DNA of 46,373 bases from Burkholderiales bacterium (GTDB lineage Bacteria; Pseudomonadota; Gammaproteobacteria; Burkholderiales; Burkholderiaceae_C): contig CP070653.1 of the NCBI GenBank assembly GCA_020354665.1, positions 1,383,730 to 1,430,102 on the forward strand, written 5' to 3'. Below the pieces are notes generated by a model that did not search any database, was not told the DNA's origin, and saw only the letters and a program-made list of their open reading frames with translations. Position numbers and translations under genes: made by a program. The first letter of the stretch is position 1, and each line of letters begins with the position of its first letter. This document shows, one piece after another, positions 8,494 through 18,972 of this stretch.

Positions 8494-8588
8494 CAGCGCG
8501 AGTCACCCGGCGAGGGGCCCCGGCGCGGGGATCGACGGCACGACGAGCGCGGCCGGCGACCGCGTTCGATGCGCAGGGGTTTGCATGA
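8439..8588 (+). pseudogene. Truncated duplicate of the ABC permease N-terminus
   Basis: The 49-codon frame begins MTGWRTLFYQEMLRSWKVA, nearly the same as the real permease start MTGWLTLFYKEVLRFWKVA. After residue 19 it turns into Arg/Ala-rich sequence with no membrane character and ends at a TGA overlapping the real permease ATG (ATGA). It looks like the residue of a tandem duplication with an internal deletion or divergence. It might still be translated and act as a coupling leader for the permease. Confidence 0.75.
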
Positions 8589-8639
8589 CCGGCTGGCTCA
8601 CGTTGTTCTACAAGGAGGTGCTGCGGTTCTGGAAGGTCG
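8549..8639 (+). repeat. Direct repeat, copy 2, containing the functional permease start
   Basis: Second copy of the 146-base-period duplication. It carries the ATG at 8585 and the first 18 codons of the intact permease. Confidence 0.88.
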
Positions 8640-9340
8640 CCTTCCAAACCGTGGGTGCCCCCATCCTGACTGCCGTGCTCTATCTGCTGATCTTCGGCCA
8701 CGTGCTCGAGGAGCATGTCAAGGTCTATGACGAGATCGGTTACACGAGCTTCCTGATTCCTGGGCTGGTGATGATGAGCGTGCTGCAGAACGCGTTCGCC
8801 AATACCAGCTCGTCGCTGATCCAGAGCAAGATCACCGGTAACCTGGTGTTCCTGCTCGTCGCACCGCTGTCGCATCGCGCGTGGTTCGTCGCCTACGTCG
8901 GCGCGTCGGTGGTGCGCGGGCTGGTGGTCGGTCTCGGCGTGTTCCTCGTCACACTGTGGTTCGCGCCGCTGCAGCTCGCCGAACCCTGGTGGGCGGTCCT
9001 CTTCGCGCTGCTGGGCGCAGCGTTGCTCGGCGCGCTCGGCCTGCTCGCGGGGTTGTGGGCCGAGAAGTTCGACCAGATGGCGGCGTTCCAGAACTTCCTG
9101 ATCATGCCGATGACGTTCCTGGCCGGCGTGTTCTATTCGGTGCATTCGCTGCCTCCTTTCTGGCAGACCGCGAGCCAGCTCAATCCGTTCTTCTACATGA
9201 TCGACGGGTTCAGGCGCGGTTTCTTCGGCGTCAGCGACGTTTCGCCGTGGCTGAGCCTGGCGGTGGTCGTCAGCAGTTTCGCGGTGGTGGCTGCGCTCGT
9301 GCTGCACCTGCTTCACATTGGCTACAAGATCAGGAGCTAG
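8585..9340 (+). CDS. ABC-2 type transporter permease
   Basis: A 251-residue integral membrane subunit of the ABC-2 class with six apparent hydrophobic segments, e.g. residues 20-40 (APILTAVLYLLIFGH), 55-75, 100-130, 135-160, 170-190 and 225-250. FLIMPMTFLAGVFYSV is the characteristic segment before the last helix pair. Together with the ATPase at 7446 it forms a complete exporter; the substrate is unknown. The start at 8585 overlaps the stop of the truncated duplicate. An open frame extends upstream to 8483, but the sequence there is the spacer between repeat copies. Confidence 0.92.
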   Translation: MTGWLTLFYKEVLRFWKVAFQTVGAPILTAVLYLLIFGHVLEEHVKVYDEIGYTSFLIPGLVMMSVLQNAFANTSSSLIQSKITGNLVFLLVAPLSHRAWFVAYVGASVVRGLVVGLGVFLVTLWFAPLQLAEPWWAVLFALLGAALLGALGLLAGLWAEKFDQMAAFQNFLIMPMTFLAGVFYSVHSLPPFWQTASQLNPFFYMIDGFRRGFFGVSDVSPWLSLAVVVSSFAVVAALVLHLLHIGYKIRS

Positions 9341-9374
9341 GGCCTGCGTCGTGTGAGCAGGCTCCAAGCGCTCC

Positions 9375-9380
9375 TACAAT
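9375..9380 (+). promoter_or_regulatory. Candidate -10 (TACAAT) for ibaG-murA-his
   Basis: CTCCTACAAT ends six bases before the ATG at 9387 and lacks a ribosome site, suggesting a leaderless transcript that may start the ibaG-murA-his unit. Confidence 0.4.
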
Positions 9381-9386
9381 GCGCCG

Positions 9387-9668
9387 ATGTCCGAACCCAC
9401 TGCCGCCGACGTCGAGCGCTTCATCGCGCAGGGGCTGCGCTGCGAGCACCTGCAGGTCGAGGGCGACGGACGGCACTTCTTCGCGACGATCGTGTCGACC
9501 GAGTTCGCCGGCTTGACCCGGATCGCCCGGCACCAGCGCGTCTACGCGGCACTCGGCGATAGAATGCGCGAGCAGATTCACGCGCTCTCGATGAAGACTC
9601 TCACCCCCGCCGAGTGGGCGCAGGCCCTCTCCTCTGCGGCTGCGCCGGCCGCCGGCCACCACTCCTGA
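9387..9668 (+). CDS. ibaG: BolA/IbaG family iron-sulfur metabolism protein
   Basis: A 93-residue BolA-like protein with the class II KH-type fold. HLQVEGDGRHFFATIVSTEFAG corresponds to the strand-loop-strand core, RIARHQRVYAAL contains the conserved histidine region used with monothiol glutaredoxin to hold a [2Fe-2S] cluster, and HALSMKTLTP is the terminal strand. Position directly before murA is the arrangement of ibaG in gammaproteobacteria, which supports the symbol. A role in iron-sulfur trafficking or acid response comes from the family. The C-terminal tail (AAAPAAGHHS) is longer than usual. Confidence 0.87.
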   Translation: MSEPTAADVERFIAQGLRCEHLQVEGDGRHFFATIVSTEFAGLTRIARHQRVYAALGDRMREQIHALSMKTLTPAEWAQALSSAAAPAAGHHS

Positions 9669-9760
9669 CATTCACCCGCAGGCGACGCTGCGGGTGACCG
9701 GCGGCGCTGCCTCTCGAGAGCTCGACCGGTTCCCGCCGCGCGTCGTCCCAAGCCCCGCTT

Positions 9761-11044
9761 ATGGACAAATTCGTGATCCGCGGCGGTCGCCCCCTGGAAG
9801 GCGAGCTGACCATCTCCGGCGCCAAGAACGCGGCGCTGCCGCAACTCGCCGCCACGCTGCTCGCCGACGGGCCCGTGACGCTGACCAACGTTCCCGGCGT
9901 GCAGGACGTGGCCACGCTGATCAAGCTGCTGCGCAGCATGGGTGCGCGAGTCGAACGGGCGGCCGAGCGCTCCGGCACCGTGACGGTCGACGCGACGGCG
10001 GCGCACACGCCCGAGGCACCGTACGACCTCGTCAAGACGATGCGTGCCTCGGCGATCGTGCTGGGTCCGCTGCTGGCACGGCATGGCCGCGCGCGGGTAT
10101 CGCTTCCCGGTGGCTGCGCGATCGGCTCGCGGCCGGTCGACCAGCACATCAAGGGCTTGCAGGCGATGGGCGCCGAGATCGTCGTCGAACACGGCTACAT
10201 CGTCGCCCAGGCGCCGAAACGCCGTGACGGGCGACCCGGCCGCCTGCGGGGGGCGCGAATCACGACCGACATGGTGACCGTGACCGGGACCGAGAACCTG
10301 ATGATGGCCGCCGTGCTCGCGGAGGGCGAGACGGTGCTAGAGAACGCTGCACAGGAACCCGAGGTCGGCGCGCTTGCCGAACTGCTGGCGCGCATGGGGG
10401 CGCGCATCGAGGGGCAGGGTACGCACCGCATCCGCATCGAAGGGGTCGATCGGCTCGCCGGCACCGAGCAGAGGGTGATCCCCGACCGTGTCGAGGCCGG
10501 CACGTTTCTGTGCGCGGTGGCCGCGGCCGGTGGCCGTGTCATGCTGCGCGACGCGCGCGCCGACCATCTCGATGCGGTGGTCGAGAAGTTGCGCGAGGCC
10601 GGCGCGCGAGTCGAGTCAGGCGCTGACTGGATTCGCATCGAGGCCGACGGCCGGCCGACGGCGGCGAGTTTTCGCACCAGCGAATACCCGGCTTTCCCGA
10701 CCGACATGCAGGCGCAGTTCATGACCGTCAACTGCGTCGCCGAGGGCACTGCGCGAGTGACCGAGACAATCTTCGAGAACCGGTTCATGCACGTCAACGA
10801 ACTGGTGCGGCTGGGCGCGTCGATCGAGGTCGACGGGCACACCGCGATCGTCACCGGCGTGCCGCGGCTGTCCGCGGCCGCCGTGATGGCCACCGACCTG
10901 CGCGCGTCCGCCAGCCTCGTCATCGCCGGGCTGGTCGCCGATGGCCAGACGGTGGTCGACCGCATCTACCACCTCGACCGTGGATACGACCGCATGGAAG
11001 CCAAGCTGCGGGCGATCGGCGCGGACGTCGAAAGGATCCGATGA
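9761..11044 (+). CDS. murA: UDP-N-acetylglucosamine 1-carboxyvinyltransferase
   Basis: A 427-residue MurA, which transfers enolpyruvate from PEP to UDP-GlcNAc in the first committed step of peptidoglycan synthesis. The catalytic cysteine is Cys119 in [13 protein letters not shown]; with Cys rather than Asp there, fosfomycin sensitivity is expected. Lys-Asn in SGAKNAALP near the N-terminus is the UDP-GlcNAc-binding motif. It is of full family length. The TGA overlaps the hisG ATG (ATGA), so murA is translationally coupled to histidine synthesis, as in other Burkholderiales. Confidence 0.97.
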   Translation: MDKFVIRGGRPLEGELTISGAKNAALPQLAATLLADGPVTLTNVPGVQDVATLIKLLRSMGARVERAAERSGTVTVDATAAHTPEAPYDLVKTMRASAIVLGPLLARHGRARVSLPGGCAIGSRPVDQHIKGLQAMGAEIVVEHGYIVAQAPKRRDGRPGRLRGARITTDMVTVTGTENLMMAAVLAEGETVLENAAQEPEVGALAELLARMGARIEGQGTHRIRIEGVDRLAGTEQRVIPDRVEAGTFLCAVAAAGGRVMLRDARADHLDAVVEKLREAGARVESGADWIRIEADGRPTAASFRTSEYPAFPTDMQAQFMTVNCVAEGTARVTETIFENRFMHVNELVRLGASIEVDGHTAIVTGVPRLSAAAVMATDLRASASLVIAGLVADGQTVVDRIYHLDRGYDRMEAKLRAIGADVERIR

Positions 11045-11706
11045 CGATCACGCTGGCGCTCTCAAAGGGCCGCATCTTCGAGGAGACGCTGCCGCTGCTC
11101 ACGGAGACCGGGATCCAGACCACCGAGGATCCCGAGACGAGCCGCAAGCTGATCCTCGCCACGCGTCGCCCCGACGTGCGCGTGGTGCTGGTGCGCGCGG
11201 CCGACGTGCCGACCTACGTGCAATACGGCGGAGCCGACCTCGGTGTGGCCGGTCTGGACGTGTTGCTCGAGCACGCGGCCCAGTGGGACGGCAGCGGCGC
11301 GCCGGGCCTGTACCAGCCGCTGGACCTCAAGCTGGCGCGGTGCCGCATGAGCGTGGCGGTGCGCGACGACTTCGACTACGCGAGCGCGGTGCGGCAGGGT
11401 TCGCGGATCCGCGTTGCAACCAAGTACACGCAGACTGCACGCCGCCATTTCGCGGACAAGGGCGTGCACGTGGACCTGATCAAGCTGTACGGATCGATGG
11501 AACTGGCGCCGCTCACCGGCCTGGCCGATGCGATCGTCGACCTGGTGTCCACGGGCGGTACGCTCAAGGCCAATCACCTCGTCGAAGTCGAGCGGATCAT
11601 GGACGTGAGTGCGCGGCTGGTCGCCAACCAGGCGGCGCTCAAGCTCAAGCGTGAACCGCTGCGCGGACTGATCGAGTCGTTCGCGGCCGCTGTGAGGCAG
11701 CGATGA
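11041..11706 (+). CDS. hisG: ATP phosphoribosyltransferase, short form
   Basis: A 221-residue HisG catalysing ATP + PRPP condensation, the first step of histidine synthesis. The short form lacks the C-terminal ACT-like regulatory domain and needs HisZ for activity and feedback control; hisZ is not in this window. Motifs include [12 protein letters not shown] at the start and [14 protein letters not shown], the PRPP-binding loop, near residues 160-175. It overlaps murA and hisD by four bases each. Confidence 0.96.
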   Translation: MTITLALSKGRIFEETLPLLTETGIQTTEDPETSRKLILATRRPDVRVVLVRAADVPTYVQYGGADLGVAGLDVLLEHAAQWDGSGAPGLYQPLDLKLARCRMSVAVRDDFDYASAVRQGSRIRVATKYTQTARRHFADKGVHVDLIKLYGSMELAPLTGLADAIVDLVSTGGTLKANHLVEVERIMDVSARLVANQAALKLKREPLRGLIESFAAAVRQR

Positions 11707-13025
11707 CCGCGGTGCAGATCCGCCGGCTGTCGACCCGTGCGCCTGGCTTCGAGGCCGAGTTCCAGCGCGTCCTGCATTGGTCGGCCGAGACCGACGAGGC
11801 GATCGAATCGCGAGTGGCCGCAATCCTGGCCGACGTGCGCCAGCGTGGCGATGCGGCGGTGCTCGAATACACAAAACAGTTCGATGGTCTGGACGTCGCG
11901 AGCGTGGCGGCACTCGAGATCGATGAGGCCGCGCTGCAGCGCTCGCTCGACGAGATCACACCGGCGCAGCGCGCGGCGCTCGAGGCCGCCGCGGCGCGCG
12001 TGCGCGCCTATCACGAGCGGCAACTCGACGCTTGCGGACGCGACTGGAGCTACCGCGACGCCGACGGTACGTTGCTCGGCCAGAAGGTGACGCCGCTCGA
12101 TCGCGTGGGGATCTACGTGCCCGGCGGGAAGGCGGCCTATCCGTCGAGCGTGCTGATGAACGCCGTGCCCGCCAAGGTGGCTGGCGTCGGCGAGATCGTG
12201 ATGGTGGTGCCGACGCCGCGGGGCGAGAGGAACCCGCTGGTGATGGCGGCAGCGCATGTGGCGGGCGTCGATCGCGTGTTTGCGATCGGCGGGGCGCAGG
12301 CGGTGGCTGCGCTCGCCTACGGCACCGAAGCGGTGCCGCGCGTGGACAAGATCACCGGGCCGGGCAATGCCTACGTGGCCAGTGCGAAGCGACGCGTGTT
12401 CGGACAGGTCGGCATCGACATGATCGCCGGGCCGAGCGAGATCCTGGTCCTGGCCGACGGCAGCACGCCGGCGGACTGGGTTGCGATGGACCTGTTCAGC
12501 CAGGCCGAGCACGACGAGCTCGCGCAGAGCATCCTGCTCTGCCCCGATGAGGCCTACATCGAGCGGGTGCGCTCGGAGATCGACCGGCTGCTGCCCGGCA
12601 TGCCGCGGCGCGAAGTGATCCGCGCTTCGCTCGAAGGACGCGGCGCGCTGATCCTCACCCGCTCGATGGAAGAGTCGTGCGAGATCAGCAATCGCATCGC
12701 GCCCGAGCACCTCGAGGTGAGTTCGCGCGATCCGCATCGCTGGCAGCCGTTGCTCAGGCACGCGGGGGCGATCTTCCTCGGCGCGTTCGCGAGCGAAAGC
12801 CTGGGCGACTACTGCGCCGGCCCCAACCACGTGCTGCCGACGTCGGGCACGGCGCGCTTCAGCTCGCCGCTGGGCGTCTACGACTTTCAGAAGCGCAGCA
12901 GTCTGATCGAGGTCAGCGAGGCGGGCGCCGGCGTGCTCGGGCCGATTGCCGCCGAACTCGCCTACGGCGAGGGCCTGCAGGCCCATGCGCAAGCGGCCGA
13001 AATGCGGCTGCGCAAACCGCGATGA
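11703..13025 (+). CDS. hisD: Histidinol dehydrogenase
   Basis: A 440-residue zinc enzyme that oxidises L-histidinol to L-histidine in two NAD-dependent steps. [17 protein letters not shown] and [14 protein letters not shown] are family signatures; [10 protein letters not shown] supplies zinc-ligand Gln and His, and the IAPEHLEV segment holds the catalytic Glu-His pair. ATGA overlaps join it to hisG upstream and hisC downstream. Confidence 0.97.
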   Translation: MTAVQIRRLSTRAPGFEAEFQRVLHWSAETDEAIESRVAAILADVRQRGDAAVLEYTKQFDGLDVASVAALEIDEAALQRSLDEITPAQRAALEAAAARVRAYHERQLDACGRDWSYRDADGTLLGQKVTPLDRVGIYVPGGKAAYPSSVLMNAVPAKVAGVGEIVMVVPTPRGERNPLVMAAAHVAGVDRVFAIGGAQAVAALAYGTEAVPRVDKITGPGNAYVASAKRRVFGQVGIDMIAGPSEILVLADGSTPADWVAMDLFSQAEHDELAQSILLCPDEAYIERVRSEIDRLLPGMPRREVIRASLEGRGALILTRSMEESCEISNRIAPEHLEVSSRDPHRWQPLLRHAGAIFLGAFASESLGDYCAGPNHVLPTSGTARFSSPLGVYDFQKRSSLIEVSEAGAGVLGPIAAELAYGEGLQAHAQAAEMRLRKPR

Positions 13026-14113
13026 CCACCGCCCCGCTGGCCGAGCGCATCCAGCGCACGATTCGCCAGGACGTGCAGTCGATGCACGGCTATGCGATCC
13101 AGCCGAGCGACGGGTTGATCAAGCTCGACGCGATGGAAAACCCTTTTCGCCTGCCGCCAGCGTTGCAGCGCGAGCTGGGCGAGCGGTTGGGCCGCGTCGC
13201 GATCAACCGCTATCCGACACGCTGCTTTGCCGACGTCGTCGCCGCGCTGTCGCGCCACGTTGGCGTGCCCGAGGGCTGTCGACTCACGCTGGGCAACGGT
13301 TCCGACGAACTCATCTCGCTGCTCGCCATGGCCTGCGACGTTCCGGGCGCGGCCGTGCTGGCGCCGGTACCCGGCTTCGTGATGTACGAGATGTCGGCCA
13401 GGCTGCAGGGTCTGCGCTTCGTCGGCGTGCCGCTGACCGAGGGGTTCGAGCTCGACGAGGCCGCGATGCTCGCCGCGATCGAGCAGCACCGTCCGGCGAT
13501 CACCTACATCGCTTACCCGAACAACCCGACGGCGAACCTGTTTGACGACGCGATCATCGACCGCATCGTGGCCGCGGTCGGCGCGCAACACGGCTGGGTG
13601 GTGTTCGACGAGGCCTACCAGCCGTTCTCGTCGCGCACCCGGCTGCCCGAGCTCGCGCGGCACCCGCACGTCGTCGTCTTGCGCACGCTGTCGAAGTTCG
13701 GCCTGGCTGGCGTGCGGCTGGGCTACCTCGTCGGCGCGGGCGCGCTGATTGCGGAAGTCGACAAGGTGCGCCCGCCGTACAACGTGAGCGTGCTCAACGC
13801 CGAGGCGACGCTGTTTGCGCTGGAGCATGCCGGCGAGTTCGCGCGCCAGGCGGCGGTCATCCGCAGCGAGCGCGAGCGGCTGCAGGCGGCGCTGGCCGCC
13901 ATGCCCGCTGCACGGGCCTTCCCGAGCCAGGCCAACATGATCCTCGTGCGCGTTGCCGATGCGAAGCGGGTCTTCGAGGGCCTGAAGGCGCGGGGCGTCC
14001 TGGTCAAGAATGTCGAACCCCTGCACCCCTTGTTGCAGGGCTGCCTGCGGCTCACCGTAGGCACCCCGGACGAGAACGATGCGCTCATCGAAGCGCTGAA
14101 AGCGAGCCTGTGA
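13022..14113 (+). CDS. hisC: Histidinol-phosphate aminotransferase
   Basis: A 363-residue fold-type I PLP enzyme that converts imidazole acetol phosphate to histidinol phosphate. The PLP lysine is Lys225 in [24 protein letters not shown] and [10 protein letters not shown] bind the cofactor ring, with the usual Asp and Tyr. The ATG at 13022 overlaps the hisD stop; the frame is open further upstream inside hisD, but this start gives the standard N-terminus. Confidence 0.96.
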   Translation: MTTAPLAERIQRTIRQDVQSMHGYAIQPSDGLIKLDAMENPFRLPPALQRELGERLGRVAINRYPTRCFADVVAALSRHVGVPEGCRLTLGNGSDELISLLAMACDVPGAAVLAPVPGFVMYEMSARLQGLRFVGVPLTEGFELDEAAMLAAIEQHRPAITYIAYPNNPTANLFDDAIIDRIVAAVGAQHGWVVFDEAYQPFSSRTRLPELARHPHVVVLRTLSKFGLAGVRLGYLVGAGALIAEVDKVRPPYNVSVLNAEATLFALEHAGEFARQAAVIRSERERLQAALAAMPAARAFPSQANMILVRVADAKRVFEGLKARGVLVKNVEPLHPLLQGCLRLTVGTPDENDALIEALKASL

Positions 14114-14730
14114 TGTCAGTGACTCCGATTGCAAGCCGCGCGCCGCGCGTTGCCGAGGTGCGCCGCGATACGAAGGAAACACAGGTCAGCGTGCGCGTGG
14201 ACATTGACGGCGGCGGCGTCGCCAAGCTCGCCACGGGCATCGGCTTTTTCGATCACATGCTCGACCAGCTGGCGCGCCACGCCTTGATCGACCTGGAGAT
14301 CGAGGCACGGGGCGATCTGCACATCGACGGCCACCACACGGTCGAGGACGTCGGCATCACGCTGGGCCAGGCCGTCGCCCGGGCGGTGGGCGACAAGAAA
14401 GGCATCCGTCGCTACGGCCACGCGTACGTGCCACTCGACGAGGCGCTGTCGCGCGTGGTCGTCGATTTTTCGGGCCGCCCGGGGCTGTACATGGACGTGC
14501 GCTTCAGGGCGGCGACGATCGGCGGATTCGACACGCAGCTTGCGCACGAGTTCTTCCAGGGATTCGCCAACCACGCGGGCGTGACGCTGCACATCGACAA
14601 CCTGAAGGGCGATAACGCCCACCACCAGTGCGAGACGATCTTCAAGGCGTTTGCGCGAGCGCTGCGCGATGCGCTGGAGCTGGACGCGCGCGGCGCCGGA
14701 ACCGTGCCGTCGACGAAGGGCTCGCTGTGA
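14113..14730 (+). CDS. hisB: Imidazoleglycerol-phosphate dehydratase (monofunctional)
   Basis: A 205-residue dehydratase converting IGP to imidazole acetol phosphate. The metal-binding motifs are present twice, [10 protein letters not shown] near residues 70-80 and [12 protein letters not shown] near 165-176, as in the duplicated family fold. There is no N-terminal histidinol phosphatase domain. The ATG at 14113 shares its A with the hisC TGA; a GTG one codon earlier at 14110 is the alternative. Confidence 0.96.
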   Translation: MSVTPIASRAPRVAEVRRDTKETQVSVRVDIDGGGVAKLATGIGFFDHMLDQLARHALIDLEIEARGDLHIDGHHTVEDVGITLGQAVARAVGDKKGIRRYGHAYVPLDEALSRVVVDFSGRPGLYMDVRFRAATIGGFDTQLAHEFFQGFANHAGVTLHIDNLKGDNAHHQCETIFKAFARALRDALELDARGAGTVPSTKGSL

Positions 14731-14734
14731 CGCG

Positions 14735-15379
14735 ATGAGGACGCTGGCCATCGTCGACTACGGCATGGGCAACCTGCGCTCGGTGTCGCAGGCGGTGCTG
14801 CACGTCGCGGCGGACAGCGGGTTGCAGGTGGTGGTGACGTCGCGACCCGAGCAGGTCCGCGCGGCCGAGCGCGTGGTGTTACCCGGACAGGGCGCGATGC
14901 GCGACTGCATGCGCGAATTGCGCGACTCGGGTCTGCGCGAAGCGGTCCTCGAGGCGGCCTGCGGCAAACCGCTGATGGGCGTGTGCGTGGGCATGCAGAT
15001 GCTGCTCGACTACAGCGAGGAACAGGACTCGCCCGGGCTCGGACTGATCGCTGGCCGCGTGGTTCGATTTCGCCTGGAAGGCCAGCGGCAGCCCGACGGC
15101 AGCCGCTACAAGGTGCCGCAGATGGGCTGGAACCGGGTGCACCAGGCGCGGCCCCACCCGATGTGGGGCGGCGTGCCCGACGACACGTGGTTCTACTTTG
15201 TTCACAGCTACTACGCCGAGCCGTCGGACCGGCGCCACAGTGCCGGTGAGACCGAGTACGGCGTGCGCTTTACCAGCGCCGTGGCAACGGATAACATTTT
15301 TGCCACCCAGTTCCATCCCGAGAAAAGTTCAGCCGACGGCCTTGCCCTGTACCGGAACTTCCTGCACTGGAAGCCCTGA
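14735..15379 (+). CDS. hisH: Imidazole glycerol phosphate synthase, glutaminase subunit
   Basis: A 214-residue class I glutamine amidotransferase that supplies ammonia to HisF. The nucleophile is in GVCVGMQML (Cys near residue 87) and the His-Glu pair is in TQFHPEKSS near the C-terminus. [11 protein letters not shown] is the conserved N-terminus, supporting the ATG at 14735 just after the hisB stop. Confidence 0.96.
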   Translation: MRTLAIVDYGMGNLRSVSQAVLHVAADSGLQVVVTSRPEQVRAAERVVLPGQGAMRDCMRELRDSGLREAVLEAACGKPLMGVCVGMQMLLDYSEEQDSPGLGLIAGRVVRFRLEGQRQPDGSRYKVPQMGWNRVHQARPHPMWGGVPDDTWFYFVHSYYAEPSDRRHSAGETEYGVRFTSAVATDNIFATQFHPEKSSADGLALYRNFLHWKP

Positions 15380-15431
15380 CTCTTCTCGTCGCGTCCCCCG
15401 CCTCGTTTTCTCCCCCCTCGCTTCTCCAGCC

Positions 15432-16172
15432 ATGCTGCTGATTCCGGCGATAGACCTGAAAGACGGTCACTGCGTGCGTCTCCAACAGGGCGACATGCGC
15501 GCCTCCACCACCTTCAGCGACGATCCGGCCGCAATGGCGCGCCGCTGGCTCGACGCTGGCGCACGGCGCCTGCACCTCGTCGACCTCAACGGCGCGTTCG
15601 CCGGCAAGCCGGTCAACGAGGGGGCAATCAAGTCGATCCTCAGGGCCGTGGGCGACGACATCCCGGTGCAGCTCGGCGGCGGGATCCGCGACCTCGACAC
15701 GATCGAGCGCTATCTCGACGACGGGTTGTCGTACGTGATCATCGGCACCGCGGCGGTGAAGAGCCCGGGATTCCTGAAGGACGCGTGCAGTGCGTTCGGC
15801 GGACACATCATCGTCGGCCTCGATGCCCGGGACGGCAAGGTCGCCACCGACGGCTGGAGCAAGCTCACCGGGCACGAAGTGATCGACCTCGCGAAGAAAT
15901 TCGAGGACTATGGTGTCGAAGCGGTGATCTACACCGACATCGGACGCGACGGCATGCTCACCGGGATCAACATCGAGGCGACGGTCAGGCTTGCGCAGGC
16001 GCTGACGATTCCGGTGATCGCTTCCGGGGGGCTCGCGGGCATCGCCGACATCGAGGAGCTCTGCGCGGTGCAGGGCGAGGGCATCGAGGGCGTGATCTGC
16101 GGGCGTTCGATCTACAACGGTGACCTCGACTTTGCGGCAGCGCAGCAGCGTGCCGACGAACTCAGTGGCTGA
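15432..16172 (+). CDS. hisA: ProFAR isomerase
   Basis: A 246-residue TIM barrel that isomerises the aminoaldose ProFAR to PRFAR by Amadori rearrangement. The catalytic Asp8 is in [14 protein letters not shown], and the second catalytic Asp is in [10 protein letters not shown] in the second half-barrel. Phosphate-binding loops are QLGGGIRD and ASGGLAG. It is separated by 52 bases from hisH and 98 bases from hisF, unlike the overlapping genes upstream. Confidence 0.96.
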   Translation: MLLIPAIDLKDGHCVRLQQGDMRASTTFSDDPAAMARRWLDAGARRLHLVDLNGAFAGKPVNEGAIKSILRAVGDDIPVQLGGGIRDLDTIERYLDDGLSYVIIGTAAVKSPGFLKDACSAFGGHIIVGLDARDGKVATDGWSKLTGHEVIDLAKKFEDYGVEAVIYTDIGRDGMLTGINIEATVRLAQALTIPVIASGGLAGIADIEELCAVQGEGIEGVICGRSIYNGDLDFAAAQQRADELSG

Positions 16173-16247
16173 AGCGACGACACCGCGCTTGTCGCTCCAT
16201 CGCCGGATGGCCCACCGCCGCGCCGGAGCGGGATAACGACCGCCAGA

Positions 16248-16263
16248 GCCTGCACTCGCAGGC
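16248..16263 (+). repeat. Small hairpin just upstream of hisF
   Basis: GCCTGC-ACTC-GCAGGC is a perfect six-base-pair stem with a four-base loop. It ends seven bases before the hisF ATG, where a ribosome site would lie; none is recognisable. It could modulate hisF initiation or be chance in GC-rich DNA. Confidence 0.35.
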
Positions 16264-16270
16264 ATCGTGC

Positions 16271-17050
16271 ATGCTCGCCAAACGCATCATTCCCTGCCTC
16301 GACGTGACCGGCGGCCGCGTGGTCAAGGGCGTCAATTTCGTCGACCTGCGCGACGCCGGCGATCCGGTGGAGATCGCTGCGCGCTACAACGACCAGGGCG
16401 CCGACGAGATCACGTTTCTCGACATCACCGCGACGAGCGACGATCGCGACCTGATCCTGCACATCATCGAGGCGGTGGCCTCGCAGGTGTTCATACCGTT
16501 GACCGTCGGCGGCGGCGTGCGCTCAGTCGACGATGTCCGGCGGCTGCTCAACGCCGGCGCCGACAAGGTGAGCTTCAACTCCGCAGCAGTCGCCCACCCG
16601 CCGGTGATCCGCGCGGCATCCGAGAAGTACGGAGCGCAATGCATCGTCGTCGCGATCGATGCGAAACGCCGTCATGGCGAGGACCTCGCTGCGCGCGGGC
16701 CGGGCTGGGACGTCTACACCCACGGCGGCCGCCGCAATGCCGGCATCGATGCGCTCGAGTGGGCGCAGCGGATGGCCGAATACGGAGCCGGGGAGATTCT
16801 GCTCACCAGCATGGACCGCGACGGCACGAGGATCGGCTTCGACCTCGAACTCACGCGGGCGGTTTGCGACGCGGTGCCGGTGCCGGTGATCGCCTCGGGC
16901 GGCGTGGGCGCACTGGAGCACCTGTCGGAGGGCATCCGGATCGGAGGGGCCGATGCCGTGCTGGCGGCCAGCATCTTCCATTACGGTGAGTTCACCGTGG
17001 GGCAGGCCAAGGAACTGCTCGCACGCGACGGCGTACTCGTTCGGCTGTGA
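16271..17050 (+). CDS. hisF: Imidazole glycerol phosphate synthase, cyclase subunit
   Basis: A 259-residue TIM barrel that joins PRFAR with ammonia from HisH to give IGP and AICAR. Catalytic Asp11 is in [15 protein letters not shown]; the second catalytic Asp is in [16 protein letters not shown] and ASGGVGA are the phosphate loops. The stop overlaps the GTG of rsmD (GTGA). In many Burkholderiales hisI and hisE follow hisF; here they do not. Confidence 0.96.
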   Translation: MLAKRIIPCLDVTGGRVVKGVNFVDLRDAGDPVEIAARYNDQGADEITFLDITATSDDRDLILHIIEAVASQVFIPLTVGGGVRSVDDVRRLLNAGADKVSFNSAAVAHPPVIRAASEKYGAQCIVVAIDAKRRHGEDLAARGPGWDVYTHGGRRNAGIDALEWAQRMAEYGAGEILLTSMDRDGTRIGFDLELTRAVCDAVPVPVIASGGVGALEHLSEGIRIGGADAVLAASIFHYGEFTVGQAKELLARDGVLVRL

Positions 17051-17724
17051 GCCCGCCGGGCCGCCCCAAGGGCGAACGCCGGAGCGCGCCGCGCGGCGGG
17101 TCGCCGCCGGACGGGCGAGCCGATCGCGTGCACGCCAGTCGGGACGCGAACGTGAGGCCGCGTCGGCCGTCGGCAAGCCTGCCGCACGAGGTGCGGATCA
17201 TCGGCGGACAGTGGAAACGCTCCAAGTTGCCGGTGACCGACAAGCCTGGCCTGCGGCCGACACCCGAACGGGTGCGCGAGACGCTGTTCAACTGGCTCGG
17301 CCAGGATCTCAGCGGCTGGCGCGTGCTCGATGCGTTCGCGGGCAGCGGTGCGCTTGGGTTCGAGGCGGCTTCTCGCGGGGCGGCCGAGGCCGTGCTGCTC
17401 GAGCACGATGGCGACATTGCCGCCGGCCTGCGCGAAGTGGGCCGACGATTGCAGGCCCAGGCGGTTCGCGTCGAGACGACCGACGCGTTGGCGTGGATGG
17501 CGCGTTGCGAGGCCGCGCGCTTCGATCTCGTGTTGCTCGATCCGCCTTTCGGGCGCGGCATCCCGCAAGGACTGCTCGACGCGGCCGCTCGGCTCGTCGC
17601 GCCCGGTGGATGGCTGTACCTCGAGGCTTCGGTCCGATGCATGTCATGCCCGGCCGGGTTCGAGATGTACCGACATACGGCCGTCGGTGCGGTGCACGCG
17701 CACCTGCTGCATCGCACGGGATAA
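17047..17724 (+). CDS. rsmD: 16S rRNA (guanine966-N2)-methyltransferase
   Basis: An RsmD-type SAM-dependent methyltransferase. [13 protein letters not shown] and [17 protein letters not shown] are RsmD signatures, [13 protein letters not shown] is the SAM-binding loop, and LLDPPFGRG is the catalytic D/NPPF motif. From the GTG at 17047 the protein is 225 residues, with about 45 extra Arg/Pro/Ser-rich residues before the domain. In-frame GTGs at 17128 and 17152 would give a normal length. The GTGA overlap with hisF favours 17047, but the true start is uncertain. coaD follows, a common pairing. Confidence 0.9.
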   Translation: MSPPGRPKGERRSAPRGGSPPDGRADRVHASRDANVRPRRPSASLPHEVRIIGGQWKRSKLPVTDKPGLRPTPERVRETLFNWLGQDLSGWRVLDAFAGSGALGFEAASRGAAEAVLLEHDGDIAAGLREVGRRLQAQAVRVETTDALAWMARCEAARFDLVLLDPPFGRGIPQGLLDAAARLVAPGGWLYLEASVRCMSCPAGFEMYRHTAVGAVHAHLLHRTG

Positions 17725-17754
17725 TGACCCCTGGCATCCGCGCCGGAGACCTGC

Positions 17755-18550
<796 letters not shown>

Positions 18551-18557
18551 TCGCGGC

Positions 18558-18583
18558 GGCGCGCGTTCGAGATTCAGCGCGCC
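18558..18583. terminator. Possible bidirectional hairpin between convergent genes
   Basis: GGCGCGC and GCGCGCC form a seven-base-pair stem around a 12-base loop, between the ferredoxin stop (18550) and the minus-strand gene ending at 18574. There is no T-tract on either strand, so it is a weak terminator candidate. Confidence 0.3.
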
Positions 18584-18972
18584 GGCCGGTGTCCGACGCG
18601 CTTGATCGGCTCGGCAGCGCCGAACCGGCCTGGTTTCACCTTCTTCGGCGCTGAAGCAGGGCCGCTGTCCGCGGCCTGACGGCGCGAGTCGATTCCCGCT
18701 GCGCGCGCATTGGCGCGCAGGTCCCTCGCCTCCCGGGCCAAGCGGTCGCTTTCCATGCGGTCGGCCGCAGCCTGCAACCGGGAGACGCGTTCGGCAGCCG
18801 CCGTTTCGCTCTGCTCGCTTGCGGTCGAAGGGCTGGCTGGCGGCAGCGGTGTGTCGCACGGATGTTGCTGCAAGATCCGCCCGTCCGCGCCGCAGCGGTA
18901 GATTGCCTGCGACTGAGCGAGCGCTGCGGCGCTCGCGATTGCCAGCAGCGAAACCAGCAGCTGGATTCTCAT
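18574..18972 (-). CDS. Small secreted protein with DUF4124-like start
   Basis: A 132-residue exported protein. Residues 1-19 form a signal peptide ([15 protein letters not shown], cleavage before QSQ). The next segment, [17 protein letters not shown], resembles the short Cys-containing DUF4124 module. A long helical Arg/Ala-rich region follows (residues 50-100), then a basic Pro-rich tail. The start overlaps the pth stop by four bases (ATGA on the minus strand), so it is coupled to pth. Function is unknown. Confidence 0.75.
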   Translation of the reverse strand: MRIQLLVSLLAIASAAALAQSQAIYRCGADGRILQQHPCDTPLPPASPSTASEQSETAAAERVSRLQAAADRMESDRLAREARDLRANARAAGIDSRRQAADSGPASAPKKVKPGRFGAAEPIKRVGHRPAR

